Positions 53,894 to 63,403 of a stretch of DNA of 64,000 bases are shown here, piece by piece; within the stretch, counting starts at the first letter, position 1; each line of letters opens with the position of its first letter. Made by a program: the position numbers and the translations under genes. The notes under the pieces are model-generated. The model had not been told where the DNA came from, did not search any database, and worked only from the letters and a program-made list of their open reading frames with translations. The stretch covers positions 595,111 through 659,110 of the forward strand of contig NZ_LT671675.1 in the NCBI RefSeq assembly GCF_900143685.1, written 5' to 3'. The stretch is from Parolsenella massiliensis (GTDB lineage: Bacteria; Actinomycetota; Coriobacteriia; Coriobacteriales; Atopobiaceae).

Positions 53894-54817
53894 CTAGCCG
53901 AGGACCTCGTAGCCCTCCTGGGCAATGAGCGAGCGCAGCTCCTTGAGGTAGCGCGTGGCCATGGGGGAGAGGCGCGCGCGGTCGTTCGTGAGGTAGCCAA
54001 GTTGCATGGTCTCGTCGGTCTCGAGGGGTACCGAGGCGATGTCGTCGCCGTTGAGGTCGCTGTTGAGCACGCCCGAGCTGATCGTGTAGCCGTTGACGCC
54101 GCGAAGCAGGTTGAACAGCGTGGCGCGGTCGGTGAGCACGATGGTCTTGCGGTGGCTCTCGAAGGGTAGCAGCTCCTCGGAGAAGTACAGCGAGTTGTGC
54201 GTGCCCTGCTCGTAGCACAGGTAGGGGTAGGCGTCGAGGTCTGTGAGCGTGACGCTCTCGGCGCCTGCGAGCGGGTGGCTCGTGGAGAGGAACACATGGG
54301 GCCGGGCGTCGAACAGCGGCGTGTAGGAGAGGTGGTTCTCGCGCATGAGCTTGCACAGGACCTTCTCGTTGAACGAGCTCAGGTAGAGCACGCCCAGCTC
54401 GCTGCGGTAGCCCGCCACGTCCTCGATGATCTCGTACGTGCGGCTCTCGCGAAGCGTCATCTCGTACTCGTCGGCGTCCACGCTCTCCAGCAGGCGCACG
54501 AACGCGTTCACGACGAAGGCGTAGTGCTGCGACGATATGGCGAACAGGCGCTTGGAGGGGCGTGCGTGGGCATAGCGCTGCTCCACGAGCTCGGTCTGCT
54601 CCAGGATCTGGCGCGCGTAGGAGAGGAACTCCGAGCCGTCGGGCGTGAGCGAGATGCCGCGGGCCGAGCGGTTGAAGATGACGATGCCCAGCTCGCCCTC
54701 GAGCTCTCGCACGGCCGACGAGAGGCTTGGCTGGGAGATGTAGAGCTGGCGGGCCGCCTCGGTGATCGAGCCGCACTCCGCGACCTTCGCGACGTAGCGA
54801 AGCTGGGTGAGCGTCAT
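53894..54817 (-). CDS. LysR family regulator (candidate regulator of sulphur amino-acid genes)
   Basis: 307-residue LysR protein with an N-terminal helix-turn-helix (KVAECGSITEAARQLYISQ, SLSSAVRELEGELGIVIF) and a C-terminal effector domain (LYLSSFNEKVL, FDARPHVFLSTSHPL). The ATG at 54817 was chosen because GAGGAG is 6 bases upstream; the ATG two codons earlier is too close to it. It lies upstream of and in the same direction as the leader-sulfhydrylase unit, making it a candidate regulator. That link is positional only. Confidence 0.88.
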   Translation of the reverse strand: MTLTQLRYVAKVAECGSITEAARQLYISQPSLSSAVRELEGELGIVIFNRSARGISLTPDGSEFLSYARQILEQTELVEQRYAHARPSKRLFAISSQHYAFVVNAFVRLLESVDADEYEMTLRESRTYEIIEDVAGYRSELGVLYLSSFNEKVLCKLMRENHLSYTPLFDARPHVFLSTSHPLAGAESVTLTDLDAYPYLCYEQGTHNSLYFSEELLPFESHRKTIVLTDRATLFNLLRGVNGYTISSGVLNSDLNGDDIASVPLETDETMQLGYLTNDRARLSPMATRYLKELRSLIAQEGYEVLG

Positions 54818-54886
54818 GCGCATCTCCTCTCGACGTGAACAGGGGACGTAGCACTGTTCACGCGCGTCTTTACTCGAGCGTACAGG

Positions 54887-55387
54887 TTACAGCGTGAGGC
54901 GCATCTCGTGCCACTCGACCCCGCCGTGCTGCGAGGCCGAGACGCCCTCGTCCACAAAGCCAAGGCGCGCGTAGAAGCCGATGAGCGCCTCCTTGCACGT
55001 GAGCACGAGGCCGCGACGCCCGCGGATGCGGCTGTCTGCGATGGCACGCTCGAGGGCGGCCGATGCCAGCCCCTCGCCGCGACGAGTCGGCGTGCAGGCC
55101 ACCGAGAAGATCATCTGCCAGGCGCCGGTGCGCTCGTGCAGCGTGGCATCGTCGTACATGGCGTCCGCGAGGTGCTCCTCGCTTGTGGCCATGCCGTTCA
55201 CGAAGGCGAGGATGGGGCCGGCGGGCACCTCGCGCACGACCCAGAAGCACTCGGGAAACGCCACGACGCGCGCGGCGATGCTCTGCGGGCTGGCGGCCTC
55301 CGCGGACGGGAAGCATGCGGCCTCGATGGCGGCGAGCTGGGGCGTGTCGGCGGGCGTGGCGTGGGTGATGAACAACGGTTGGTTCAT
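54887..55387 (-). CDS. GNAT family N-acetyltransferase
   Basis: 166-residue acetyl-CoA-dependent acyltransferase. The conserved acetyl-CoA loop is VACTPTRRGEGLASAALERA, and the later strand LVLTCKEALIGFYARLGFVDEG is the motif B region. N-terminal HATPADTPQLAAIEAACFP resembles the arylalkylamine acetyltransferase-like (AANAT) branch. The substrate amine is unknown. The ATG has ACGGAGACCC upstream. Stands alone, in the same direction as the LysR gene. Confidence 0.85.
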   Translation of the reverse strand: MNQPLFITHATPADTPQLAAIEAACFPSAEAASPQSIAARVVAFPECFWVVREVPAGPILAFVNGMATSEEHLADAMYDDATLHERTGAWQMIFSVACTPTRRGEGLASAALERAIADSRIRGRRGLVLTCKEALIGFYARLGFVDEGVSASQHGGVEWHEMRLTL

Positions 55388-55532
55388 GGGTCTCCGTAGG
55401 TTTGTCGTGATGGGCCGATGGCCGGTGGTGCGCTGTCCTCAAGGGTAGTACGCTAGGCGCGAGAGGGAATCGCGCGGACGCGCGAATGTCCACAGGCGCT
55501 GGGGGAGCGCCCTACGTCATTGGAGGAATCTC

Positions 55533-56750
55533 ATGACAGAAACGTACAACTTCTTTGCCCCGACGCGGGTGCTCTTTGGCGCCGGAAAGCTCGGCGAGCT
55601 CGGCGACCAGGCGCTGCCGGGCAAGAAGGCGCTCGTCGTCACGACGGGTGGCAAGTCCGTGAAGGCCAACGGCTACCTCGCACGCGTCGAGGCCGAGCTT
55701 GACCGCGCGGGTGTGGAGCACGTGCTGTTCGACCGCATCGAGCCCAACCCGCTTCGCGCCACCGTGAACGCCGGCGGCTGGATGGCCCGCGAGCAGGGCT
55801 GCGACTTCGTGCTGGCGCTTGGCGGCGGCTCGGTCATGGACGGCTCGAAGGGCATCTGCGTCGTGGCAGCAAACCCCGGCCACGACGAGACCGGCAACGA
55901 GGTGGCCGGTGACATCTGGGACTACGTCATGGGCGGCACGGCCAAGGCCCTGCCCATCCCCAACGACCCGCTGCCGCTCGTCTGCGTGACGACGACGGCC
56001 GGCACGGGCTCCGAGGTGGACGCCGGCGGCGTGCTCTCCTGCGAGGAGAGGGACGAGAAGCTGCGCCTGGGCAGCCCCAAGCTGTTCCCGGCGCTGTCCG
56101 TGGTGGACCCCGAGCTCATGCTCACGGTGCCCGCCCGCCTCACGGCGTTCCAGGGCTTTGACGCGCTGTTCCACAACGTCGAGTGCTACATCGCCAACAA
56201 CCACACCCTCATGGGTGACATGATCTGTCGCGAGGGCATCCGCAACGCGGCTGCCTCGCTTGCCGCCTGTGTGAACGACGGCTTCAACCTCGAGGCCCGC
56301 ACGCAGCTGGCCTTTGCCAACACGCTCGGCGGCTATGCGATGGTCTGCAGCGGCTGCTGCGGCTGCCACGGCACCGAGCACGGCATGAGCGCTCACCACC
56401 ACGATCTGCCTCACGGCGCCGGCCTTATCATGATTGCACGCGCCTACCACCAGCACATGATCGACGTCCACGCATGCGACGAGCGCTATGTTGACATGGC
56501 GCGGATCATGGGTGCGAGCGAGGCTGACGTCGAGGCCCGCGGCGCGTCTGCCTTCGTTGACCAGATCGAGGGGCTTATGCAAGCCTGCGGCATGGCCGAG
56601 CTTGCCATGAGCGAGTGGGGCATCACCCGCGATGAGCTGTCAGCCATCGCCGCCAACGCGCTCGAGACGAACGACGCGCTGTTTGGTCACGACCCCGCGC
56701 CGCTCTCCGTCGATGACGTGACGGCCATCCTCGAGGCGAGCTTCAAGTAG
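55533..56750 (+). CDS. Iron-containing alcohol dehydrogenase (butanol dehydrogenase-like)
   Basis: 405-residue group III alcohol dehydrogenase reducing aldehydes with NAD(P)H. FAPTRVLFGAGKLGELGD is the nucleotide-binding start, and LALGGGSVMDGSKG with TTTAGTGSEVDAGGVL forms the cofactor pocket. Metal ligands lie in GFDALFHNVE (Asp, His) and HHHDLPHGAGL (His). It resembles YqhD/Bdh-type enzymes. An unusual run CSGCCGCHGTEHG precedes the His motif. The ATG follows TTGGAGGAATCTC. Another family member begins beyond the right window edge. Confidence 0.88.
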   Translation: MTETYNFFAPTRVLFGAGKLGELGDQALPGKKALVVTTGGKSVKANGYLARVEAELDRAGVEHVLFDRIEPNPLRATVNAGGWMAREQGCDFVLALGGGSVMDGSKGICVVAANPGHDETGNEVAGDIWDYVMGGTAKALPIPNDPLPLVCVTTTAGTGSEVDAGGVLSCEERDEKLRLGSPKLFPALSVVDPELMLTVPARLTAFQGFDALFHNVECYIANNHTLMGDMICREGIRNAAASLAACVNDGFNLEARTQLAFANTLGGYAMVCSGCCGCHGTEHGMSAHHHDLPHGAGLIMIARAYHQHMIDVHACDERYVDMARIMGASEADVEARGASAFVDQIEGLMQACGMAELAMSEWGITRDELSAIAANALETNDALFGHDPAPLSVDDVTAILEASFK

Positions 56751-56844
56751 GAAGCGCGTTCGTGAAGGCATTTCTGCACAATTGACCATAGCTTTGTGCG
56801 CTCGGCCGGGGCTGAGAGGCTCGAAATGAGGCCAAAAGGGGACG

Positions 56845-56878
56845 GGGGCTCGAGTCATCAAGGCTCGAGCCCCTCTTT
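56845..56878 (+). terminator. Rho-independent terminator after the alcohol dehydrogenase
   Basis: GGGGCTCGAG / CTCGAGCCCC perfect 10-bp stem then TCTTTCG. It is about 95 bases past the stop, suggesting a longer 3' untranslated region. Confidence 0.82.
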
Positions 56879-56987
56879 CGTGCCGATTGGGCCTGAAAAA
56901 TGTGTTCGGGGGCGCTTCTGGCCCCACTTCATCGCACAAACCTATGCAGTTTTTTGCACCAATCCGTTTGCGAACTCTCTCGTGCCC

Positions 56988-59456
56988 CTACTCCTGGACC
57001 TTGAGGGCGAGCGCCATGGGTACGCGGCGGATGGAGCGCAGGTGCACGAGCGCCACCACGGCGTAGGTTACAAGCCCCGTGAGCACGCACTTTGCCATGG
57101 CGTCGGCGGGCACGAAGATCTCGATGTTGCCGTTGTAACTCAAAAGCATCGCCTTGAAGATGACCGTGAGGCTCCCGATGATGACGGGCAGCGACAGGAT
57201 GAGCGACGCCACGACGCACCACGTGATGCTTCGCACGTACAGGTGGCTCACCTCGTGGTCCCGGTAGCCGAACACCTTCATGTAGGAGATGCTGCGCGCG
57301 CTGCGGTCGATAACGGCCTTCGTGAGCAGGTAGATGAACACGAGGAAGATGAACACGGCCACTCCCAACAGCATGTACATCATGTCGCCCATGGAGTCGG
57401 TCATCTGGGCGCCGATCTTGTCCATGTCCGCCGGCGTGAGGTCGCTCGCGAGCCAGCGCTCGTCGATGTCGAGCGCCTCGTCGCTCGCGTAGGCGTTGAA
57501 GTAGCCGCTCGGGTTGCCAAACAGCACGTTGAACGTGTCGAGGTTGAGGTAGACGTTGAGGTCGCTCTTCGTGCCGTAGACCTCTCTGGCCGTGAGCTTG
57601 TACGTGGCGTCCTCGTACTTGTCCCAGAGCTCCAGGGTATCGCCCACTCCCAGGCCGAACTTGTCCGCAAAGCCGCGGCCGAGAATGACGCGGCCGTCGC
57701 CCACGTCGAGGTCGTCCCAGTAGCGCGAACCCGGACGGATGCCGTATACGGTGACGCTCTCGTAGCCCGCACCCTCGCCGCGGTCATATTGCAGCTGGTA
57801 GACGGCATAGCTCTCGGCCTGGGCAATCGCCTCGTCGCTGTTGGCGGAGAGGTTCACGGCGTGATCGTCGTCCCCGATGCGCGCAAGGGAGCGAACGAGC
57901 TCTCGCTTCTCCTCGTCTCCCAGGCCCAGGTCGTCGACGTCGGCCACACCCGCCACGCGGTCGTAGGCCTCCCAGCTGGCGCGCCCCTCATCCGTTCCCG
58001 TGAGATCGACAGGACGCTTGAGCGTGTACTGGTGAGCGGCCACCATGGTGTTACGCAGGCTCTCGGCGTAGTGGTTCATCGTGGGCAGCACGGCCAGGCC
58101 AAACAGCAGAAGCATGCTCGCGAACGCGATGCCCACGAACAGCGTGACGAAGTTGCCGAGGTTGCGCAAGAAAACGCGGACGCGGAACCTCGGGACGAAC
58201 CCCAGGCGCGCCGGGAGCCTGAAGCCGCGCTTCGTGCCGCCGCGGCCGAGCTCGTGGCGAAGGAACTGCAGCGGCGTCTTTCCCATCTTGCGCAGAAGGC
58301 CCGCGAGGGTTACGCCCACGAGCAGCACGAACGGAACCACGGTGCACATGAGGAAGGCATGCCAGCTCCATGTCATGTGGTAGGGCGGCAGGCTGTAGGA
58401 GTTGTAGTAGAGGTTCTTCATGGGGGTCTCGAGCAGCGTCATGCCGAGTGCCGTTCCGCTCGCGCACGCCAGGGCGCCCACGATGACCGGCAGCGCCAGG
58501 TAGTGGGCCACGAGCTCGCGCGCCCGCCAGCCGCTCGCGAGAAGCGTGCCTATGACCGCGCTCTCCTCCTCGATCGTGGAACTCGTGAGCACCACGAAGA
58601 CGAATGCCATGATGACGACGATGATGCCCATCATGACCTCCCACATCGAGGAGTCGCCCTCGACGTCGTCGGCGGCATAACCTATGCCCTGGTTGGCGTC
58701 GGCGTCGATGAAGTCGCTCACGTGGGCGCCCTCGTCGGCGAGCGCCTCCATGACGTCTGCCTCGGCGTCCGTGCGCTCGGCCACGGACAGGCCGCGGTCG
58801 TGGAAGAGGATGGCGTAGGTGTAGGTGGGCTCAACGTCTTGCGCCAGGGCGTCAAAGCCGGCGTCTGCGACCTCTGCCACGCCAAACGTGATCGTGTTGA
58901 GCGTGAAGTCAGAGTTGTCCTCGAACAGGGCCTGCTGGTCTGGCAGCGTCATGATGCCCACGACCTTGAGGGCGTGCCCCGACAGCGTCACGGTGCCGCC
59001 CACCTCGATGCCGCGGTGGCTCGCGAAGACGCGGTCGAGCGCCACCTCGTCGGCGGCCTCGGGTGCGCGACCTTCCGCGTAGGCGGCGACGTCGAACGTC
59101 GTGCGGTGGCGGTACGTGCGGACGGTCGCATTCTTCTGTGGTGCGTGGCCCATCTCCTCGTCGAGCGAGGCGTCGATGCCGTACAGCGGCTCGACGTCGG
59201 CGCCGCCCACGCCCTCGGCTGCCTCGCGCGCGGCGTCGAGCGCCTCATCGGTGGCCTCGAAGTCGCAGGTGAAGCGCGCGTCCTCGATGTTGTAGTCGTC
59301 GCGCATGGTCGAGATGATGACGCTGATGGAGTTGGCCGCGAGCAGAAAGCCGCTCACGAGTGCGATCGAGCCGGCCATGAGCAGGAATATTCCCAGGTAC
59401 TTGCCCAGGTTGTTGCGAAGCTCGCGCGGGAGCCTCTTGAGCAGCGGGTTCACCAT
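56988..59456 (-). CDS. ABC transporter permease, FtsX/MacB-like (two FtsX domains)
   Basis: 822-residue permease. An N-terminal helix (about 20-42) precedes a large extracytoplasmic domain (about 50-275). The first FtsX block has helices near 280-400, a second long extracytoplasmic domain lies about 480-700, and the second FtsX block follows to the end. The FtsX signature regions read MMGIIVVIMAFVFVVLTSS and MYMLLGVAVFIFLVFIYLL. Such proteins drive export of lipoproteins, peptides or antibiotics by mechanotransmission. The start lies 4 bases after the stop of the ATPase gene, so they form one transporter. Confidence 0.87.
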   Translation of the reverse strand: MVNPLLKRLPRELRNNLGKYLGIFLLMAGSIALVSGFLLAANSISVIISTMRDDYNIEDARFTCDFEATDEALDAAREAAEGVGGADVEPLYGIDASLDEEMGHAPQKNATVRTYRHRTTFDVAAYAEGRAPEAADEVALDRVFASHRGIEVGGTVTLSGHALKVVGIMTLPDQQALFEDNSDFTLNTITFGVAEVADAGFDALAQDVEPTYTYAILFHDRGLSVAERTDAEADVMEALADEGAHVSDFIDADANQGIGYAADDVEGDSSMWEVMMGIIVVIMAFVFVVLTSSTIEEESAVIGTLLASGWRARELVAHYLALPVIVGALACASGTALGMTLLETPMKNLYYNSYSLPPYHMTWSWHAFLMCTVVPFVLLVGVTLAGLLRKMGKTPLQFLRHELGRGGTKRGFRLPARLGFVPRFRVRVFLRNLGNFVTLFVGIAFASMLLLFGLAVLPTMNHYAESLRNTMVAAHQYTLKRPVDLTGTDEGRASWEAYDRVAGVADVDDLGLGDEEKRELVRSLARIGDDDHAVNLSANSDEAIAQAESYAVYQLQYDRGEGAGYESVTVYGIRPGSRYWDDLDVGDGRVILGRGFADKFGLGVGDTLELWDKYEDATYKLTAREVYGTKSDLNVYLNLDTFNVLFGNPSGYFNAYASDEALDIDERWLASDLTPADMDKIGAQMTDSMGDMMYMLLGVAVFIFLVFIYLLTKAVIDRSARSISYMKVFGYRDHEVSHLYVRSITWCVVASLILSLPVIIGSLTVIFKAMLLSYNGNIEIFVPADAMAKCVLTGLVTYAVVALVHLRSIRRVPMALALKVQE

Positions 59457-59460
59457 GGCG

Positions 59461-60201
59461 CTACCACTCCAGCTCGAGCGCGTGCAGCGGGCGTGCGTTC
59501 GCCTCGTCGGAGGCGATGCGTCCGTCGCGCAGACGCAGCACGCGCGTCGCCATGCCCGCGATGGCCGCGTTGTGTGTCACCATGACGATCGTGCAGCCCC
59601 AGTCGCGGTTCACGCGCTCCATGAGGTCGAGGATCTCCTTGGACGTGTGGTAGTCGAGGGCCCCCGTGGGCTCGTCGCACAGCAGAAGCCCCGGGTTCTT
59701 CACGAGCGCGCGGCCGATGGCACAGCGCTGCTGCTGGCCGCCGGAGACCTGGCGGGGGAACTTGTCGCGCTGCTCCCAGAGGCCCAGTGAGGCCAGAAGG
59801 TCGTCCATGGGCAGGGGGTTGTCGGACAGGTAGGCCGTGACCTCGATGTTCTCGCGTATCGTGAGGTCGGGCACGAGGTTGTAGAACTGAAACACGAAGC
59901 CCAGCTCGCGGCGGCGATACTCGCCGAGCTGCTTGGGGGAGAGCGCCGTGAGGTCGCAGCCGCCCACGGAGATGTGGCCGCCGTCCGCGCTCTCCAGGCC
60001 ACCGATCAGGTTGAGAAACGTCGACTTTCCCGAGCCCGAGGGGCCGAGCATGACGCAGATCTCACCGCGCCTCACTGTCGTGGTGACGCCGTCGAGCACC
60101 TGCACGCGTGCCTGGCCGTCTCCGTAGTGCTTCTTGAGGCCTTCCACCACGAGGTAGGGAGTGCCGGGCTGGCGGGTGGCCGGGGTGGTCGCGTCTCGCA
60201 T
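59461..60201 (-). CDS. ABC transporter ATP-binding protein (MacB/LolD-like)
   Basis: 246-residue ATPase pairing with the FtsX permease just downstream. It has Walker [10 protein letters not shown] (residues 53-61), Q-loop [11 protein letters not shown], signature VSGGQQQR, Walker [13 protein letters not shown] and switch VTHNAAI. The C-terminal ELEW is usual for the LolD/MacB group. The ATG follows AAAGGACACGC on the minus strand. Upstream lies a palindrome that may bind a repressor. Confidence 0.92.
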   Translation of the reverse strand: MRDATTPATRQPGTPYLVVEGLKKHYGDGQARVQVLDGVTTTVRRGEICVMLGPSGSGKSTFLNLIGGLESADGGHISVGGCDLTALSPKQLGEYRRRELGFVFQFYNLVPDLTIRENIEVTAYLSDNPLPMDDLLASLGLWEQRDKFPRQVSGGQQQRCAIGRALVKNPGLLLCDEPTGALDYHTSKEILDLMERVNRDWGCTIVMVTHNAAIAGMATRVLRLRDGRIASDEANARPLHALELEW

Positions 60202-60245
60202 GCGTGTCCTTTGCCGTTGCGTGCCGGAACGTAAGTAAGCCGGTA

Positions 60246-60261
60246 CTAACTATAAAGTTAG
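60246..60261. promoter_or_regulatory. Palindromic operator-like site between the ABC and radical SAM genes
   Basis: CTAACTATAAAGTTAG, a near-perfect 16-bp palindrome, within a wider GTAC..GTATAC dyad. It is 44 bases upstream of the ATPase start. It resembles TetR/PadR/MarR-type operators, which often control such exporters. Confidence 0.5.
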
Positions 60262-60351
60262 CGAAAGTATACTCTTTTGGAGGCGCGGCCGAGGGGACGC
60301 GCCCCGCCGGCGCCCCGTCCTCGGGCCGTGGATTCAGGTCCCCCAAATATG

Positions 60352-60400
60352 AGGTTTACATAAATCCAAACACGGGTATCATGCTGCAAGGTTTACATAA
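60352..60400 (+). promoter_or_regulatory. Promoter of the radical SAM gene with two direct repeats
   Basis: AGGTTTACATAA occurs at 60352-60363 and 60389-60400. The first contains -35 TTTACA (60355-60360), with -10 TATCAT 16 bases later (60377-60382). The second copy sits at the expected transcription start and could be a regulator site. Confidence 0.6.
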
Positions 60401-60468
60401 GTCACGCCTTGCGCGGAAGGCAACGCTCCAAGGGGGAGCGCGTGCAAGCGGACAAAGGAGAGGCAAGC

Positions 60469-61920
60469 ATGGGACTCACTCAGGCCGCCGAGCGTGCGGC
60501 GCTCAACAAGCTCGTTGACTATCTGGACGAGAATCCCGAGGAGCACATCGACAAGATCATGGAGCTCGTGAACAAGCTCGTTCCGAGCAACGTGTTCCCC
60601 GTGCAGCGCAAGGCGTTCACGGACGTCATCGAGAGCCGCGGCAACTGGTACGAGCTCATGATGCGGGTCTTCCGCCTGAACCCCGAGATGCGCACGAAGC
60701 TGCTTAAGGCCCTGCTCATCGACGGCAACCTGCTTGCCTGGCCCGTCCAGGAGAAGGCGCGCGAGAAGTACCAGCGAAACATCCCCTGGGCCATCCTGCT
60801 CGACCCCACGAGCGCCTGCAACCTGCACTGCACCGGCTGCTGGGCCGCGGAGTACGGCCACCAGCAGAACCTCTCGTTCGATGACATCGACTCCATCGTG
60901 ACGCAGGGCAAGGAGCTCGGCACCCACATGTACATCTACACGGGCGGCGAGCCGCTCGTGCGCAAGCACGACCTCATCAGGATCTGCGAGAAGCACCCCG
61001 ACTGCGCCTTCCTGTGCTTCACGAACGCCACGCTCATCGACGAGGCGTTCTGCCAGGACATGATCCGCGTGGGCAACTTCGTGCCCGCCATCTCGGCCGA
61101 GGGCAACGAGCACACCACCGACGCCCGCCGTGGGCAGGGCACCTACGCCAAGATCGAGTGCGCCATGGACCTTTTGCGCTCGCACCAGCTGCCGTTCGGC
61201 ATCTCCTGCTGCTGGACGCGCGCCAACGCCGACACGGTTGCCACCGAGGAGAACATCGACTGGATGATCGACAAGGGCGCCCTGTTCTGCTGGTACTTCC
61301 ACTTCATGCCGGTGGGCCGTGCCGCCACGGCAGACCTCATCCCCACGCCCGAGCAGCGCGAGAAGATGTACCACTTCATCCGCGACATGCGCCAGAAGAA
61401 GCCGCTGTTCACGCTCGACTTCCAGAACGACGGCGAGTTCGTGGGCGGCTGCATCGCCGGAGGTCGCCGCTACCTGCACATCAACGCCGCCGGCGACGTG
61501 GAGCCGTGCGTGTTCATCCACTACTCCAACGTCAACATCCACGACGTGAGCCTGCTCGATGCGCTGGGCAGCCCCATCTTCATGAAGTACTACGAGGGCC
61601 AGCCCTTCAACGGCAACCACCTCAAGCCCTGCCCCATGCTCGAGAACCCAGACACACTGCCCAAGATGGTGGCCGAGAGCGGCGCCCACTCCACGGACCT
61701 CGTGGAGAAGGAGAGTCCCGAGCAGCTGCGCGAGAAGACCGTCGAGGCCGCGGCGGCCTGGGCGCCCATCGCCGACCGCCTGTGGGAGGACAAGAGCGAC
61801 GTCATGTACGAGAAGCGCCACGGCGAGGACCACTCGCAGGGCATGGCCGTCTCCGACATGGCCAAGTTCAAGAGCCAGGGTCACGTCGGCTACATCGCCG
61901 AGCCCACGGCCACGAAGTAG
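60469..61920 (+). CDS. Radical SAM protein
   Basis: 483 residues. The cluster motif CNLHCTGC (Cys 117, 121, 124) binds the [4Fe-4S] that cleaves S-adenosylmethionine, and YTGGEPLVR is the SAM-contact GGE motif. Near residue 330, GGCIAGGRRYLHINAAGDVEPC followed by further cysteines suggests a SPASM/Twitch-like auxiliary cluster site. About 100 extra N-terminal residues precede the core. The substrate is unknown. The ATG follows AAAGGAGAGGCAAGC. Carries its own promoter with direct repeats and a downstream terminator. Confidence 0.85.
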   Translation: MGLTQAAERAALNKLVDYLDENPEEHIDKIMELVNKLVPSNVFPVQRKAFTDVIESRGNWYELMMRVFRLNPEMRTKLLKALLIDGNLLAWPVQEKAREKYQRNIPWAILLDPTSACNLHCTGCWAAEYGHQQNLSFDDIDSIVTQGKELGTHMYIYTGGEPLVRKHDLIRICEKHPDCAFLCFTNATLIDEAFCQDMIRVGNFVPAISAEGNEHTTDARRGQGTYAKIECAMDLLRSHQLPFGISCCWTRANADTVATEENIDWMIDKGALFCWYFHFMPVGRAATADLIPTPEQREKMYHFIRDMRQKKPLFTLDFQNDGEFVGGCIAGGRRYLHINAAGDVEPCVFIHYSNVNIHDVSLLDALGSPIFMKYYEGQPFNGNHLKPCPMLENPDTLPKMVAESGAHSTDLVEKESPEQLREKTVEAAAAWAPIADRLWEDKSDVMYEKRHGEDHSQGMAVSDMAKFKSQGHVGYIAEPTATK

Positions 61921-61948
61921 CGTCGCCACGCCCATCTTTGGATCGCTG

Positions 61949-61982
61949 GGGTCCGTCTCGCGTCTGCGGGGCGGGCCCTTAC
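61949..61982 (+). terminator. Terminator of the radical SAM gene
   Basis: GGTCCGTCTCGC / GCGGGGCGGGCC stem with G-T pairs then CTTA; weak T-run. It resembles the ppc terminator. Confidence 0.6.
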
Positions 61983-62115
61983 TTGTGTCCGCCTGTGGAT
62001 GGGCGTTTCGCCGTTCGCGGATGGGAAAGGTCACACCCTTGCGAAATGGGGTATCCCTATGCACCGTGTGCATCCGGCGCCACCCGGGGCGGTGGCATGA
62101 GAAAAGGGGAGTCAA

Positions 62116-62919
62116 ATGACGAATCTGCGCGAGAAGTACGGCGAGTGGGGCGTTGTTCTTGGTGCCACCGAGGGCGTGGGCGAGGCCTTCTGCAAGAAGC
62201 TCGCCGAGGGCGGCATGAACCTGGTCATGGTGGGCCGCCGCGAGGAGCTGCTGCGCGAGAAGGGCGAGAAGTTCCACGAGGAGTACGGCGTTGACTATAA
62301 GGTCGTGCGCGCCGACCTGTCCTGTCCCGACGAGGCCTGCGAGGCGGTCTTCTCGGCCACCGAGGGTCTTGACCTGGGCTTCATGAGCTACGTTGCCTGC
62401 CTGCACCACTTTGGCAAGTTCCAGAACACCTCGCTTGAGGACCACGAGAAGATGGTGAACGTCAACGTCATCAGCTTCCTGCGCATGTTCCATCACTTCA
62501 TGGGCATCTTCGCCGCCCAGGACCGTGGCGCCGTGATCAACGTCTCGTCCATGACGGGCATCTCGAGTTCCCCGTGGAACGCCGAGTACGGCGCGGGCAA
62601 GGCCTACATCCTGAAGCTCACCGAGGCCGTGGCCTGCGAGTGCGAGAAGACGGGCGTCGACGTGGAGGTCTGCACGCTTGGCACCACGCTCACGCCCACG
62701 GCCATCAAGAACTTCCCCAAGGGCCCGGTGGGCGATCAGGTCGTCAAGCTCGCGCTCACGCCCGACGAGGTCGCCGACGAGGCGTTCGAGAAGCTCGGCA
62801 AGGAGTTCTCCATCATCACGGGCGAGCGCAACAAGAAGAGCGTGCATGACTGGAAGGCCAACCACACCGAGGACGAGTACATCCGCTACATGGGCTCGTT
62901 CTACGCCGACCAGGACTAG
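62116..62919 (+). CDS. SDR family oxidoreductase
   Basis: 267-residue SDR. The cofactor motif reads LGATEGVGEA in place of TGxxxGxG. The catalytic region has NVSSMTG and YGAGKAY with the YxxxK pair. It is distinct from the two other SDRs in the window. The N-terminal extension (MTNLREKYGEWGVVLGAT) and NVNVISFLRMFHH are like the DltE/KAR-type group. The ATG has GGGGAGTCAA upstream. Monocistronic with its own terminator. Substrate unknown. Confidence 0.85.
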   Translation: MTNLREKYGEWGVVLGATEGVGEAFCKKLAEGGMNLVMVGRREELLREKGEKFHEEYGVDYKVVRADLSCPDEACEAVFSATEGLDLGFMSYVACLHHFGKFQNTSLEDHEKMVNVNVISFLRMFHHFMGIFAAQDRGAVINVSSMTGISSSPWNAEYGAGKAYILKLTEAVACECEKTGVDVEVCTLGTTLTPTAIKNFPKGPVGDQVVKLALTPDEVADEAFEKLGKEFSIITGERNKKSVHDWKANHTEDEYIRYMGSFYADQD

Positions 62920-62954
62920 CGCCTGGGCGTTTTTGAGCAGCACGCCTATGCAGG

Positions 62955-62990
62955 AAGGGCCCGTCTCGCCATCGTGCGAGGCGGGCCCTT
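62955..62990 (+). terminator. Terminator of the SDR gene
   Basis: AAGGGCCCGTCTCGC / GCGAGGCGGGCCCTT stem. The T-run is short (TTCGCTT). Confidence 0.72.
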
Positions 62991-63000
62991 CGCTTGGTGT

Positions 63001-63030
63001 ACCTGCAAAGGGGACGCTCCCTTTGCAGGT
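63001..63030. repeat. Perfect type 3 hairpin repeat overlapping the acylphosphatase stop
   Basis: ACCTGCAAAGGG GACGCT CCCTTTGCAGGT, 12-bp perfect arms. The last base of the repeat is the first base (plus strand) of the acylphosphatase stop codon. Confidence 0.92.
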
Positions 63031-63401
63031 CAGACGCGGACCTCGAAGTCCGCGCGCTTGCCGCCGAGGTCCTGGCAAGCGATCTGCTCGCAAGAGGCCA
63101 CGGAGAAGCCCAAGCCCATGCGGCGCAGGAACTCGTACCTGCTGCGGGCGTCTGCGAACTGGTCGCGGATGCCGGTGAGCACCCGCGCGCAGGCGTGCCC
63201 CGTGCCCTGGAGCTCGGCGGTGACCGTGCCGTCGTCCATGTTTCTCACCCAGCCGCCCACGCCGGCCTGCCGGGAGAGGGCCTGCATGGTCCAGCGAAAG
63301 CCCACGCCCTGCACCGTGCCGCAGAAGGTGAGGGCAAGGCGTATCTCGCCGTCCACGTCCCAGCGCTCGATGACCTCGTCGATGTCTGCGGGCGCGGCCA
63401 T
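63030..63401 (-). CDS. acyP: Acylphosphatase
   Basis: Hydrolyses acyl phosphates such as acetyl or carbamoyl phosphate. The 123-residue chain has the catalytic loop GTVQGVGFRWTM (Arg 36) and Asn 54 in WVRNMDDGTV, both required residues. The N-terminal extension of about 20 residues and a C-terminal part of about 20 are longer than in the 90-residue classical enzyme. The TGA stop lies at the edge of a type 3 repeat. It lies 2 bases downstream of the alcohol dehydrogenase stop, so the two are probably co-transcribed. Confidence 0.9.
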   Translation of the reverse strand: MAAPADIDEVIERWDVDGEIRLALTFCGTVQGVGFRWTMQALSRQAGVGGWVRNMDDGTVTAELQGTGHACARVLTGIRDQFADARSRYEFLRRMGLGFSVASCEQIACQDLGGKRADFEVRV

Positions 63402-63403
63402 GG

